Source of the DNA: Anaerocolumna sp.
GTDB taxonomy: Bacteria > Bacillota > Clostridia > Lachnospirales > Lachnospiraceae
Length of the DNA: 5,124 bases
Direction: 5' to 3'
NCBI GenBank assembly: GCA_029256035.1
Contig: JAQSYR010000106.1
Span: forward strand, 1 to 5,124
In this document: in pieces, positions 1-5,124 of the stretch
Position numbering within the stretch: the stretch's first letter is position 1
Layout: every line of letters begins with the position of its first letter
The notes under the pieces: generated by a model
The model's input: the letters and a program-made list of their open reading frames with translations, nothing else
Database searches by the model: none
What the model was told of the DNA's origin: nothing
Translations under genes and position numbers: made by a program

Positions 1-377
1 ACATACAAACTAATTCCTCCATAGGTTAAAAGGGCAGTTACTAAATAAACAACTAATAGTCCATGGAGAGGATTATTCTCCTTAATTCCCTTGATTACAG
101 TTTCTGTAATGGTATGAATGGCGCCACTATGGTCCAGATATTTGGCCATAACGGAACCAAGAACAAATACCATAAAAAAGTTGATTATAAATTCAGCAAG
201 GTATGTCATAAAAGAATTTTCAGAACCAAACATGGACGTAAAAAACTCCATCTGACTTGCAAGAATAACAACCATGGTTGCTAAAGGTGCAGCAATTAAT
301 ACACTGATTCCTTTTAGCGATAAATATACTATAAATATTATTGATATTATCAAACCGATAATTGAAATATAATTCAT
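1..377 (-). CDS. GntP family permease, N-terminal part (runs off left edge)
   Basis: This is the first 125 codons of a polytopic inner-membrane carrier; the C-terminal two thirds or more lie outside the window. The translation begins MNYISIIGLIISIIF and has hydrophobic segments at about residues 3-22, 24-41, 57-77 and 104-125. It contains LGSVMAKYLDHSGA (about 73-86) and LLTYGGISLY (116-125), which match the GxxxxKxxxxSGA and LTYGGVSLF patterns of the GntP gluconate/hydroxyacid:proton symporter family. Members import gluconate, other sugar acids or 3-hydroxybutyrate; the substrate here is not determinable. It lies 137 bases downstream of the dehydrogenase on the same strand, so the two are probably co-transcribed and functionally linked. 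The start is uncertain. ATG at 377 has its nearest Shine-Dalgarno-like AAAGGA (399-404) about 21 bases away. An in-frame GTG at 395 would sit only 3 bases from it and would add six residues. Confidence 0.85.
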   Translation of the reverse strand, partial: MNYISIIGLIISIIFIVYLSLKGISVLIAAPLATMVVILASQMEFFTSMFGSENSFMTYLAEFIINFFMVFVLGSVMAKYLDHSGAIHTITETVIKGIKENNPLHGLLVVYLVTALLTYGGISLY

Positions 378-424
378 AGGCAGTTTTAGAAACACTTTTC
401 CTTTCTTTTTATCTTAATTAATAA

Positions 425-456
425 ATTCGCTGGCTGCAAATGAGCAGTCAGCGAAT
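425..456 (-). terminator. Stem-loop between dehydrogenase and permease genes
   Basis: Arms 425-437 and 444-456 form a 13-position stem around a 6-base loop. On the minus strand, where both flanking genes are read, 12 positions pair and one is a C-A mismatch (433/448); on the plus strand that pair would be a G-T wobble. The stem is GC-richer than its surroundings and on the minus strand is followed by TTTATTAATT, a weak T tract. It starts about 58 bases after the dehydrogenase stop codon and ends 48 bases before the permease ATG. It may be a leaky intrinsic terminator or an mRNA-stabilising hairpin that lowers permease expression relative to the dehydrogenase. The short T tract keeps confidence moderate. 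Confidence 0.45.
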
Positions 457-514
457 ACTTAATTTATCAATGTACAGGAATTGACACTAAAATATATCCA
501 ATACAATGTAACTC

Positions 515-1459
515 CTATTTGCCTTGTTGTTTTTTACGCAATTTAAATACTTCAAGGAAATTGTCATTCCGCTTACTTATGGCTTCCTCTGCAGAATCCT
601 CCGTATATTCATAAAATCCCTTCTTTGTTCTGATGCCAACTTCATTTTTATCAATCATTTCTTGCAAAAATACTGGTGGCTCTTTCATATCAGATAAAAC
701 TGGGAATAATTTTTGTGCAACAAAATATGTAGTATTAATTCCTGCGATATCCTGACCTTCTAATGGTCCTAAAAATACATAGCGGAATCCTAAACTATCT
801 TTCATAACAGTATCGATATCTTTTGCTGTTGCAACATCATTCTCTATTAGCCAGAATGCTTCTCGCAAAATTGCTAATTGAATACGATTTGCAATAAATC
901 CTGGTACTTCTTTTCTTAATACAATTGGAGATTTCCCTACTTCTGTTAAAAACTCTGTTACATTATTTAATAGTACTGGATCTGTTATTCCTTCCATTTG
1001 AATAATTTCTACCAAAGGAATTAACTGTGCAGGTGCAAAAAAGTGTGTTATCAGGAATCGTTCCGGATGTTTTGCATATAAAGCCAGTTCCGTTAAAGGA
1101 ATTGCGGATGTATTGGAAGCAATAATTGTTTTCTCTGAAACTAACGTTTCTAATTCTTCATAGACCTTACGTTTTAAATCAATAATTTCTGGCACAACTT
1201 CCACAACCATCTCAACATCTTTTACTGCCTCTGAAAGATTTGTTGTAAACTCAAGATTTTGAAGTGTTTGTTGTTTTTGCTCTTCTGTCATAATTTCTTT
1301 TGTAACCATAACAGACAAACTATTATCAATCATTGATTTTGCATGTTCTAAAGCTTCCTCCTTTACATCATATAGTCTTACCTTTCGCCCCTTTTGCGCA
1401 TATAGCTGAGCTATACCATGTCCCATAACGCCAGATCCCATAACTGCGATTAAATTCAT
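515..1459 (-). CDS. 3-hydroxyacyl-CoA dehydrogenase family protein (NAD-dependent)
   Basis: This is a 314-residue cytoplasmic dehydrogenase that should oxidise a 3-hydroxy group to a ketone with NAD. The N-terminal Rossmann domain (about 1-183) opens with IAVMGSGVMGHGIA, so the glycine motif is G8-x-G10-x-x-G13, and D31 ends the second strand, as expected for NAD over NADP. All four family catalytic positions are present: S118 in ASNTSA, H139 and E151 spaced 12 apart as in human HADH, and N191 in PGFIANR. The C-terminal helical domain (about 186-290) includes GPLEGQDIAGI and the closing KKGFYEY. The usual HFFNP loop reads HFFAP (A142), followed by AQLIPLVEII. That sequence resembles the hydroxycarboxylate and lambda-crystallin-like branch more than classical Hbd, so the substrate could be an acyl-CoA or a free hydroxyacid. 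The ATG start is fixed by AAGGAGG at 1470-1476. A GntP permease lies downstream and a LysR regulator is divergent, suggesting inducible hydroxyacid catabolism. Confidence 0.92.
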   Translation of the reverse strand: MNLIAVMGSGVMGHGIAQLYAQKGRKVRLYDVKEEALEHAKSMIDNSLSVMVTKEIMTEEQKQQTLQNLEFTTNLSEAVKDVEMVVEVVPEIIDLKRKVYEELETLVSEKTIIASNTSAIPLTELALYAKHPERFLITHFFAPAQLIPLVEIIQMEGITDPVLLNNVTEFLTEVGKSPIVLRKEVPGFIANRIQLAILREAFWLIENDVATAKDIDTVMKDSLGFRYVFLGPLEGQDIAGINTTYFVAQKLFPVLSDMKEPPVFLQEMIDKNEVGIRTKKGFYEYTEDSAEEAISKRNDNFLEVFKLRKKQQGK

Positions 1460-1529
1460 AGATTTCTTTCCTCCTTATATTTAAATAATTTTTAAAATAG
1501 CCTAAATGTTTCCTCTAAATCCCCTTATT

Positions 1530-1555
1530 TTTTTGTATATAACACCATACAAAAA
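1530..1555. repeat. Perfect 9-bp inverted repeat, TTTTTGTAT / ATACAAAAA
   Basis: Arms 1530-1538 and 1547-1555 are exact reverse complements separated by 8 bases. The repeat lies 71-96 bases upstream of the dehydrogenase start codon and, if the promoter at 1596-1623 is right, about 35-60 bases into its 5' leader. It could be a repressor or secondary LysR operator, or a weak A/U hairpin in the leader. No T tract or GC-rich core makes it a credible terminator. Confidence 0.5.
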
Positions 1556-1595
1556 TGAACCTTTGAAAAATAATTTATCTTTTTCTTATATAAAA

Positions 1596-1623
1596 ATTCT
1601 AACATACAAGTTTAAATTGTCTA
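1596..1623 (-). promoter_or_regulatory. Candidate sigma-A promoter for the dehydrogenase gene
   Basis: On the minus strand, TAGACA (-35, plus coordinates 1618-1623) is separated by 16 bases from TAGAAT (-10, 1596-1601). Each box differs from consensus at one base. The -10 is preceded by TGT, giving an extended -10 of the form TGn. Transcription would start near 1589, leaving a leader of about 130 bases. A second perfect TATAAT on this strand (1655-1660) lacks a matching -35, so it is a weaker alternative. Confidence 0.5.
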
Positions 1624-1644
1624 CTTTGTATAAATTATGAGTTC

Positions 1645-1659
1645 ATAACTTTTGATTAT
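1645..1659. promoter_or_regulatory. Candidate LysR-type operator (T-N11-A dyad)
   Basis: ATAA-N7-TTAT forms a 15-base dyad with the T-N11-A spacing, close to the classical LysR box ATAC-N7-GTAT. Outer TTC (1642-1644) and GAA (1661-1663) extend the symmetry with one unpaired A. Its centre lies about 63 bases upstream of the predicted dehydrogenase start point, where LysR proteins normally place their recognition site. In such AT-rich DNA this dyad could arise by chance; position is the main support. Confidence 0.4.
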
Positions 1660-1742
1660 AGAATTGTTAAATTTTTATTTATCTTGTTCGTAAAATATAA
1701 AATACTTAAAGTCTGTTACCTATTTATTTTTATTAGAAAGCA

Positions 1743-1751
1743 TGCTATACT
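1743..1751 (+). promoter_or_regulatory. Candidate extended -10 promoter for the LysR gene
   Basis: TGCTATACT matches the TGn-TATAAT extended -10 with one mismatch. No good -35 hexamer lies 16-18 bases upstream, but extended -10 promoters can work without one. Transcription would begin near 1758, giving a leader of about 86 bases before the regulator start codon. The AGCATGCT palindrome (1739-1746) overlaps the element and could be a site for autoregulation. Confidence 0.4.
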
Positions 1752-1843
1752 TATAAAAGCTTCGGTTTCGTGCATAACTATATTTTCCCTATTATTTGTA
1801 CTAAAATATTTATAAGAAATATTAAATCATGAGGTGGTAATGA

Positions 1844-2776
1844 ATGGATATCTGGCAAATGAAATATATAGTTTCTATCGTTGAAAATGATTTTAATATC
1901 ACAAAGGCAGCACAGAAGTTACACATTTCACAACCAGCATTAAGTAAATCCATTACCTTGGTTGAAAGTGAAATTAATATTCAAATATTTACAAGGGTAA
2001 AGGGACGGTTAGCGAATCTTACCCCTACCGGTCAAATTATTTATGAGAAGGCAAAAGAAGTCATCCAACATTTTGATGAATTGCTTGACGTATTTGATTT
2101 CCGTTCCAAGCACACAGAGGATACCTTAATGCTTGGAATTCCTCCCTTAATCATTACTACCTTCTTCTCTAATTTTTTTAGCCAGTTAAAATATGATCGT
2201 CCGGATATACAGATTTCTACCATAGAATTAGGTGCTTCTAAATTAGAACAAATGCTGGAAGAGTTAAAAATAGATTTTGCTGTTTTATTAAAGCCAACTG
2301 GTATTTGTATGGATAATTATAATGAATGTTTGCTTCACGAAGGTGATATTAGAATTTATATGTCGGATAAGCATCCACTTGCCGAAAAAGATGTGTTAAC
2401 ATGGGAAGATATTAATCATTGTGATTTTGCTTTATGTGATGATTCTTTTCGTGTACATCATTTATTTTTAGATAAGATAAAAACTGAAAATGTTGTCATG
2501 AACTCATTACTTACTGCTTATTCCTGGGATTATCTTTTCGCAACCATACGAGATTCCCAGATGATTACTCCATTACCATATACCTCAAAATATATCTTTA
2601 ATATGCACGGCGTCAAAGAAGTGCCTATTGAAAACCCTATTCCCTGGCAAATAATACTTGCATATCGAAAAAAAAGTTCATATACACCACTAGAAAAATA
2701 TACCATAGAGTTTTTTAAGAATTATTTTTCTACTCGACTTTATCCCAATAAGATTTCTGACGAGTTAGAAAAATAA
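1844..2776 (+). CDS. LysR family transcriptional regulator
   Basis: This is a 310-residue DNA-binding regulator, a typical length for the family. The N-terminal winged helix-turn-helix covers about residues 1-60, with the signature ITKAAQKLHISQPALSKSI (19-37) and the wing ending in LTPTG (59-63). A linker helix (about 64-90) follows, then a periplasmic-binding-protein-like effector domain (about 93-295) beginning LMLGIPPLI. The domain probably senses a small metabolite, likely the substrate or product of the adjacent pathway; this is inferred from context. The ATG is placed 6 bases after GAGGTGG (1831-1837). An overlapping ATG at 1840 is in another frame and does not continue this protein. 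The gene is divergent from the dehydrogenase and permease genes, the usual arrangement for a LysR regulator and its target. It converges with the hydrolase gene across a shared terminator. Confidence 0.95.
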   Translation: MDIWQMKYIVSIVENDFNITKAAQKLHISQPALSKSITLVESEINIQIFTRVKGRLANLTPTGQIIYEKAKEVIQHFDELLDVFDFRSKHTEDTLMLGIPPLIITTFFSNFFSQLKYDRPDIQISTIELGASKLEQMLEELKIDFAVLLKPTGICMDNYNECLLHEGDIRIYMSDKHPLAEKDVLTWEDINHCDFALCDDSFRVHHLFLDKIKTENVVMNSLLTAYSWDYLFATIRDSQMITPLPYTSKYIFNMHGVKEVPIENPIPWQIILAYRKKSSYTPLEKYTIEFFKNYFSTRLYPNKISDELEK

Positions 2777-2851
2777 AAAGAATTATATAAAAGTTAGCAT
2801 TTTCAAAACATAAAATGTTTTTAAGTGAATTTAGAAAAAACCAGCTTAATA

Positions 2852-2900
2852 AAAGGTGAACTTAGTCCATTTCTTCCGACTTAAGTTCACCTTTATTTTT
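2852..2900. terminator. Probable bidirectional intrinsic terminator
   Basis: Arms 2852-2867 and 2878-2894 make a 16-bp stem with one bulged T and a 10-base loop. On the plus strand it is followed by ATTTTTAC, and on the minus strand by TTTTATTAAGC, so T-rich tails exist in both directions. It begins 75 bases after the LysR stop codon and ends 40-45 bases after the stop of the converging hydrolase gene, so it probably ends both transcripts. Confidence 0.85.
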
Positions 2901-2939
2901 ACTTTATAGGGTCTGAGGGGTTGGATTCTTTCTTGTATT

Positions 2940-3884
2940 CTATACAAAATAATATTGATCTAAAAATTCATCCAACACTTCTTTATATTCTTTTCGATTC
3001 TTCTGACAGGCTTCTGCATGTTTTGCATTGGGAGCAATATAAAGTTCTTTCTTATCTGCCTTAGCCTCATACATCTTCTGGGTCATAGTCACTGGAATAA
3101 AATGATCCTCTTCCCCATGAATAAATAATACAGGCACGTTGGTTTGCATTACTCCGTCAATAGGAGCCACATCATAAAACCAAAATCCTGCCCGCAGTTT
3201 AATTAAAAGAGCTGCCAGATAAAGAAAAGGAAACGCAGGTAAATGATAATACCTGTGAAGCTGATATTTCGTTAATTCTTTCAAATTAGAAAATCCACAG
3301 TCTGCAACAGAGCAGCGTACCCTTCCATCAATAGCAAGATGGGATAATACAGTGGCAGCTCCCATAGATTCCCCCTGGGTAACAATGGCCAGATTAGTAC
3401 CATAAGTTTCGTAACACCAGTCTATTACTGTTTGCAGATCATATTTTTCATAATAACCCATGGAGGTGTATGCTTTCCCACTACTTCCATGATTCCTATG
3501 ATCATATGTAAGAACTGTGATACCTCTTTTTAAAAATAATTCTGCGTACATCATTGTGCTGTATTTACCACAGGTATATCCGTGACACAAAATAGCAATT
3601 TTTATTTTACCAGAAGGATTATTTAATTGTTCTTCGCTAATTTCATTATTAATCAGCTGGCAGGATAAGGTATATCCATATCTGGATGGTAAATTAAAAT
3701 CAGTTTTTATCCAACTTTGATATAAGTTCTCTGTAAGTCTTCCGTTTTCTAATTCTCTTTGATACAATCTATCACTATCCAGTACTTCCGGTTTTAATAT
3801 AACATTTGCCAAAACCCAGGATAAACCAATTAACAGAATTAATAGAATCAATATACTAACAATAATTATAATTGCAAGTTTCAT
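2940..3884 (-). CDS. Membrane-anchored alpha/beta hydrolase (YqkD-like serine hydrolase)
   Basis: This is a 314-residue predicted esterase or peptidase-like hydrolase. Residues 3-30 form one long hydrophobic segment after K2, which should anchor the enzyme in the membrane. A signal-peptidase site after VLA (residue 26) is possible but less likely. The alpha/beta hydrolase fold follows: an oxyanion-hole HG at 101-102, DHRNHGSS at 128-135, and the nucleophile elbow GESMG with S173. The acid D260 lies in HGEEDHFIP and the catalytic H289 in AKHAEA, so the triad is complete. A hydrophobic cap stretch lies at about 216-230. The layout fits the Bacillus YqkD-like group, whose substrates are largely unknown. 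The start is supported by AAGGAAGG (3894-3901), 9 bases upstream. The upstream same-strand neighbour is a UMF1 transporter; the gap of 179 bases argues against tight coupling. Confidence 0.9.
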   Translation of the reverse strand: MKLAIIIIVSILILLILLIGLSWVLANVILKPEVLDSDRLYQRELENGRLTENLYQSWIKTDFNLPSRYGYTLSCQLINNEISEEQLNNPSGKIKIAILCHGYTCGKYSTMMYAELFLKRGITVLTYDHRNHGSSGKAYTSMGYYEKYDLQTVIDWCYETYGTNLAIVTQGESMGAATVLSHLAIDGRVRCSVADCGFSNLKELTKYQLHRYYHLPAFPFLYLAALLIKLRAGFWFYDVAPIDGVMQTNVPVLFIHGEEDHFIPVTMTQKMYEAKADKKELYIAPNAKHAEACQKNRKEYKEVLDEFLDQYYFV

Positions 3885-3926
3885 GTTTTTGCACCTTCCT
3901 TGCTTTTTCTTAATTTTACTTTTAAC

Positions 3927-3935
3927 ATACTAACA
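3927..3935 (-). promoter_or_regulatory. Weak candidate extended -10 for the hydrolase gene
   Basis: On the minus strand this reads TGTTAGTAT, an extended -10 with two mismatches in the hexamer and no recognisable -35 at 16-18 bases. It would start transcription near 3920, with a leader of about 36 bases that includes the Shine-Dalgarno. The surrounding DNA is so AT-rich that chance matches are frequent, so this is a suggestion only. Confidence 0.22.
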
Positions 3936-4001
3936 CATAAATATTTATATTCCCGATATATAATTCTTAAGATTTTCTTATTGTTGAAAACCATTACAAC
4001 C

Positions 4002-4013
4002 ATGAATATTCAT
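4002..4013. repeat. Perfect 12-bp palindrome ATGAATATTCAT
   Basis: This uninterrupted 12-base palindrome sits in the gap between the transporter and hydrolase genes, 118 bases upstream of the hydrolase start. Its position would suit an operator for a dimeric regulator of the hydrolase. No second copy was noticed in the window. AT-rich composition raises the odds of chance symmetry. Confidence 0.35.
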
Positions 4014-4063
4014 TTAGTTAATTTAAAATTAAGTATAGAATAATTAGTATAATAATTAATAAA

Positions 4064-5124
4064 TTATATTCTATTTTCAATCATCATGGCTGCTTTTCGA
4101 AAAAGAAGCAGTCCAATTAGAAATATTGGTATTAATACGCTGATACCTTTATTTACACTTCCTGTTGCCTGACTTATTACACCAATAAGGGTGGTTCCAA
4201 GGAAAGATGCACCTTTACCGAAAATATCAAGGATACCAAAATATTCTCCCGATTTCTCTGCTGGTATAATCTTTGCAAAATAAGACCTGGAAAGGGCCTG
4301 AATTCCTCCCTGAAACATACCAACGCAGATTGCAAGAATCCAAAAATGAAGCTGAGATGTCATTAAAATAGCAAATATAGTAATGCCAAGATAAGCAAAA
4401 ATACAGATTGTAATTAAATTAACCGTATTATATTTAAGTGCTAGTCTTCCAAATAGAATGGCAAATGGAAATGCTACTATCTGAGTAACTAATAATGCTG
4501 CCAACAGTCCATTACTGTCTAAGCCCAAAGCCTCCCCATAAGCTGTTGCCATTTCAATAATTGTATAGACACCATCGATGTAAAAGAAAAAAGCTAACAG
4601 ATACATAAATATATGTTTTTCCTTTTTCACATTTTTAAATGTTTCAAATAACCTTTGAAAACTACTTTTTAAGGAGAGATTTTGAGATTCTATGTAATAC
4701 TTCTGCTTATAATTTTTTAGCAGAGGCAAGGAAGCAAATAACCACCATAAAGCTATTATAACAAAGGAAAGCATCATTGCAGTTGACATTGAAATTCCCA
4801 GTGTATCCCCACCAAGTACCAAAATAAGACTTATTATAAAAGGGATAACACTCCCAATATAACCCCAGGCGTAACCTAAAGATGATACTTGATCCATTCG
4901 ATCTTCTTCTGTAACGTCTGATAACATGGAATCATAGAAAATCAGACTTGAATTGTAACCTATTTTAGCTATCACATATACAATCAGAAATGCAAGCCAT
5001 GATTGAATAAGACCTAACAAAGCACAGCCTATGACTCCAACTCCGATAGAAACCATAAAAATTGGCTTTTTATGATTCTTATTATCAGCCAAAGCACCAG
5101 TAATAGGTCCTATAAAAGCTACCA
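4064..5124 (-). CDS. UMF1/Atg22-like major facilitator transporter, C-terminal part (runs off right edge)
   Basis: The visible 352 residues are the C-terminal part of a polytopic carrier of the MFS UMF1 family, relatives of the yeast vacuolar amino-acid exporter Atg22; bacterial substrates are unknown. In fragment numbering, the MFS loop motif GPITGALADNKN occupies residues 5-16. Family blocks follow: FYDSMLSDV (62-70), SSLGYAWGYIGS (80-91), YIDGVYTIIEMATAYG (181-196) and GGIQALSRSYFAKIIP (272-287), then the GEYFGILDIFGKGASFLG region (292-309). About nine or ten membrane segments are visible, with a charged cytoplasmic loop at about 136-170. The frame stays open to the right edge. The TTG at 5092, which a gene caller might take as a start, lies inside the loop motif and is an internal leucine. 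The true start and first membrane segments are beyond the window. The gene ends with TAA at 4064-4066, and no strong terminator follows before the hydrolase gene. Confidence 0.9.
   Translation of the reverse strand, partial: VAFIGPITGALADNKNHKKPIFMVSIGVGVIGCALLGLIQSWLAFLIVYVIAKIGYNSSLIFYDSMLSDVTEEDRMDQVSSLGYAWGYIGSVIPFIISLILVLGGDTLGISMSTAMMLSFVIIALWWLFASLPLLKNYKQKYYIESQNLSLKSSFQRLFETFKNVKKEKHIFMYLLAFFFYIDGVYTIIEMATAYGEALGLDSNGLLAALLVTQIVAFPFAILFGRLALKYNTVNLITICIFAYLGITIFAILMTSQLHFWILAICVGMFQGGIQALSRSYFAKIIPAEKSGEYFGILDIFGKGASFLGTTLIGVISQATGSVNKGISVLIPIFLIGLLLFRKAAMMIENRI

Larger units (their letters stand above)
1460..1843. other. Divergent intergenic regulatory region (384 bases)
   Basis: This very AT-rich spacer separates the minus-strand dehydrogenase from the plus-strand LysR gene, and no convincing coding frame is seen in it. 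It holds the dehydrogenase Shine-Dalgarno (1470-1476), an inverted repeat (1530-1555), a minus-strand promoter (1596-1623), a LysR-type dyad (1645-1659), a plus-strand extended -10 (1743-1751) and the LysR Shine-Dalgarno GAGGTGG (1831-1837). The hexamer TTGTAT or its complement ATACAA occurs at 1533, 1547, 1604 and 1626, forming two nested inverted pairs. The organisation is the usual one for a LysR-type regulator controlling its divergent neighbour. Confidence 0.8.

Noticed and set aside
63..284. Plus-strand open frame of 73 codons
   Set aside because: It is antisense to the GntP permease, whose minus-strand translation shows clear family motifs; the plus-strand peptide is low in hydrophobic order, lysine/histidine-rich and resembles nothing recognisable.
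481..507. Plus-strand TTGACA followed by TACAAT, resembling a promoter
   Set aside because: The spacer is 15 bases, shorter than usual, and it would only drive antisense RNA into the dehydrogenase gene. With no plus-strand gene nearby it is more likely a chance match in AT-rich DNA.
1758..1843. Possible riboswitch or attenuator in the LysR leader
   Set aside because: The short AT-rich leader has only minor palindromes (for example AAGCTT at 1757-1762), with no terminator/antiterminator pair or recognisable aptamer.
2041..2223. Minus-strand open frame of 60 codons
   Set aside because: It lies wholly inside the well-supported LysR gene on the other strand and has no ribosome binding site or recognisable motif.
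2933..2947. TTGTAT-TCT-ATACAA palindrome sharing the hexamer of the divergent region
   Set aside because: It overlaps the last codons and stop of the hydrolase gene, far from any promoter, and this hexamer is expected several times per window of this composition.
4037..4072. AT-only imperfect inverted repeat at the end of the transporter gene
   Set aside because: The arms (AGAATAATT and AATTATATTCT) pair only with a bulge, and the structure has almost no GC pairs, so it is not credible as an intrinsic terminator.

Overview
The window is AT-rich DNA with strong AGGAGG-type ribosome binding sites. The protein style is that of a low-GC Gram-positive anaerobe, most likely a clostridial (Lachnospiraceae-like) Firmicute. 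The lineage is inferred from composition and protein style, not from a marker gene. Five protein genes are visible, two of them cut by the window edges. There is no RNA gene, insertion sequence or CRISPR array.

Left half (1-2776): a divergent metabolic locus. On the minus strand, a 3-hydroxyacyl-CoA dehydrogenase family gene (515-1459) is followed by the start of a GntP-type carboxylate/proton symporter (377 down to the left edge). A LysR-type regulator (1844-2776) is transcribed away from them on the plus strand. The 384-base divergent region holds a plausible minus-strand promoter and a LysR-type dyad about 63 bases upstream of its predicted start point. It also holds a perfect 9-bp inverted repeat inside the predicted dehydrogenase leader and an extended -10 promoter for the regulator. 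The simplest reading is a regulated module that imports a hydroxycarboxylate and oxidises it. The substrate cannot be read from the sequence, and more genes of the module may lie beyond the left edge. A stem-loop sits between the dehydrogenase and permease genes.

Middle (2777-2939): a strong stem-loop with T-rich flanks separates the converging regulator and hydrolase genes and probably terminates both transcripts.

Right half (2940-5124): two minus-strand genes separated by 179 very AT-rich bases. The upstream one is a UMF1/Atg22-like major facilitator transporter that continues past the right edge. The downstream one is a membrane-anchored serine alpha/beta hydrolase of the YqkD type with an intact catalytic triad. 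Whether the two are functionally linked is unclear. Nothing here amounts to a clearly new system. The best leads are the LysR operator layout and the unusual active-site loop (His-Phe-Phe-Ala-Pro) of the dehydrogenase.
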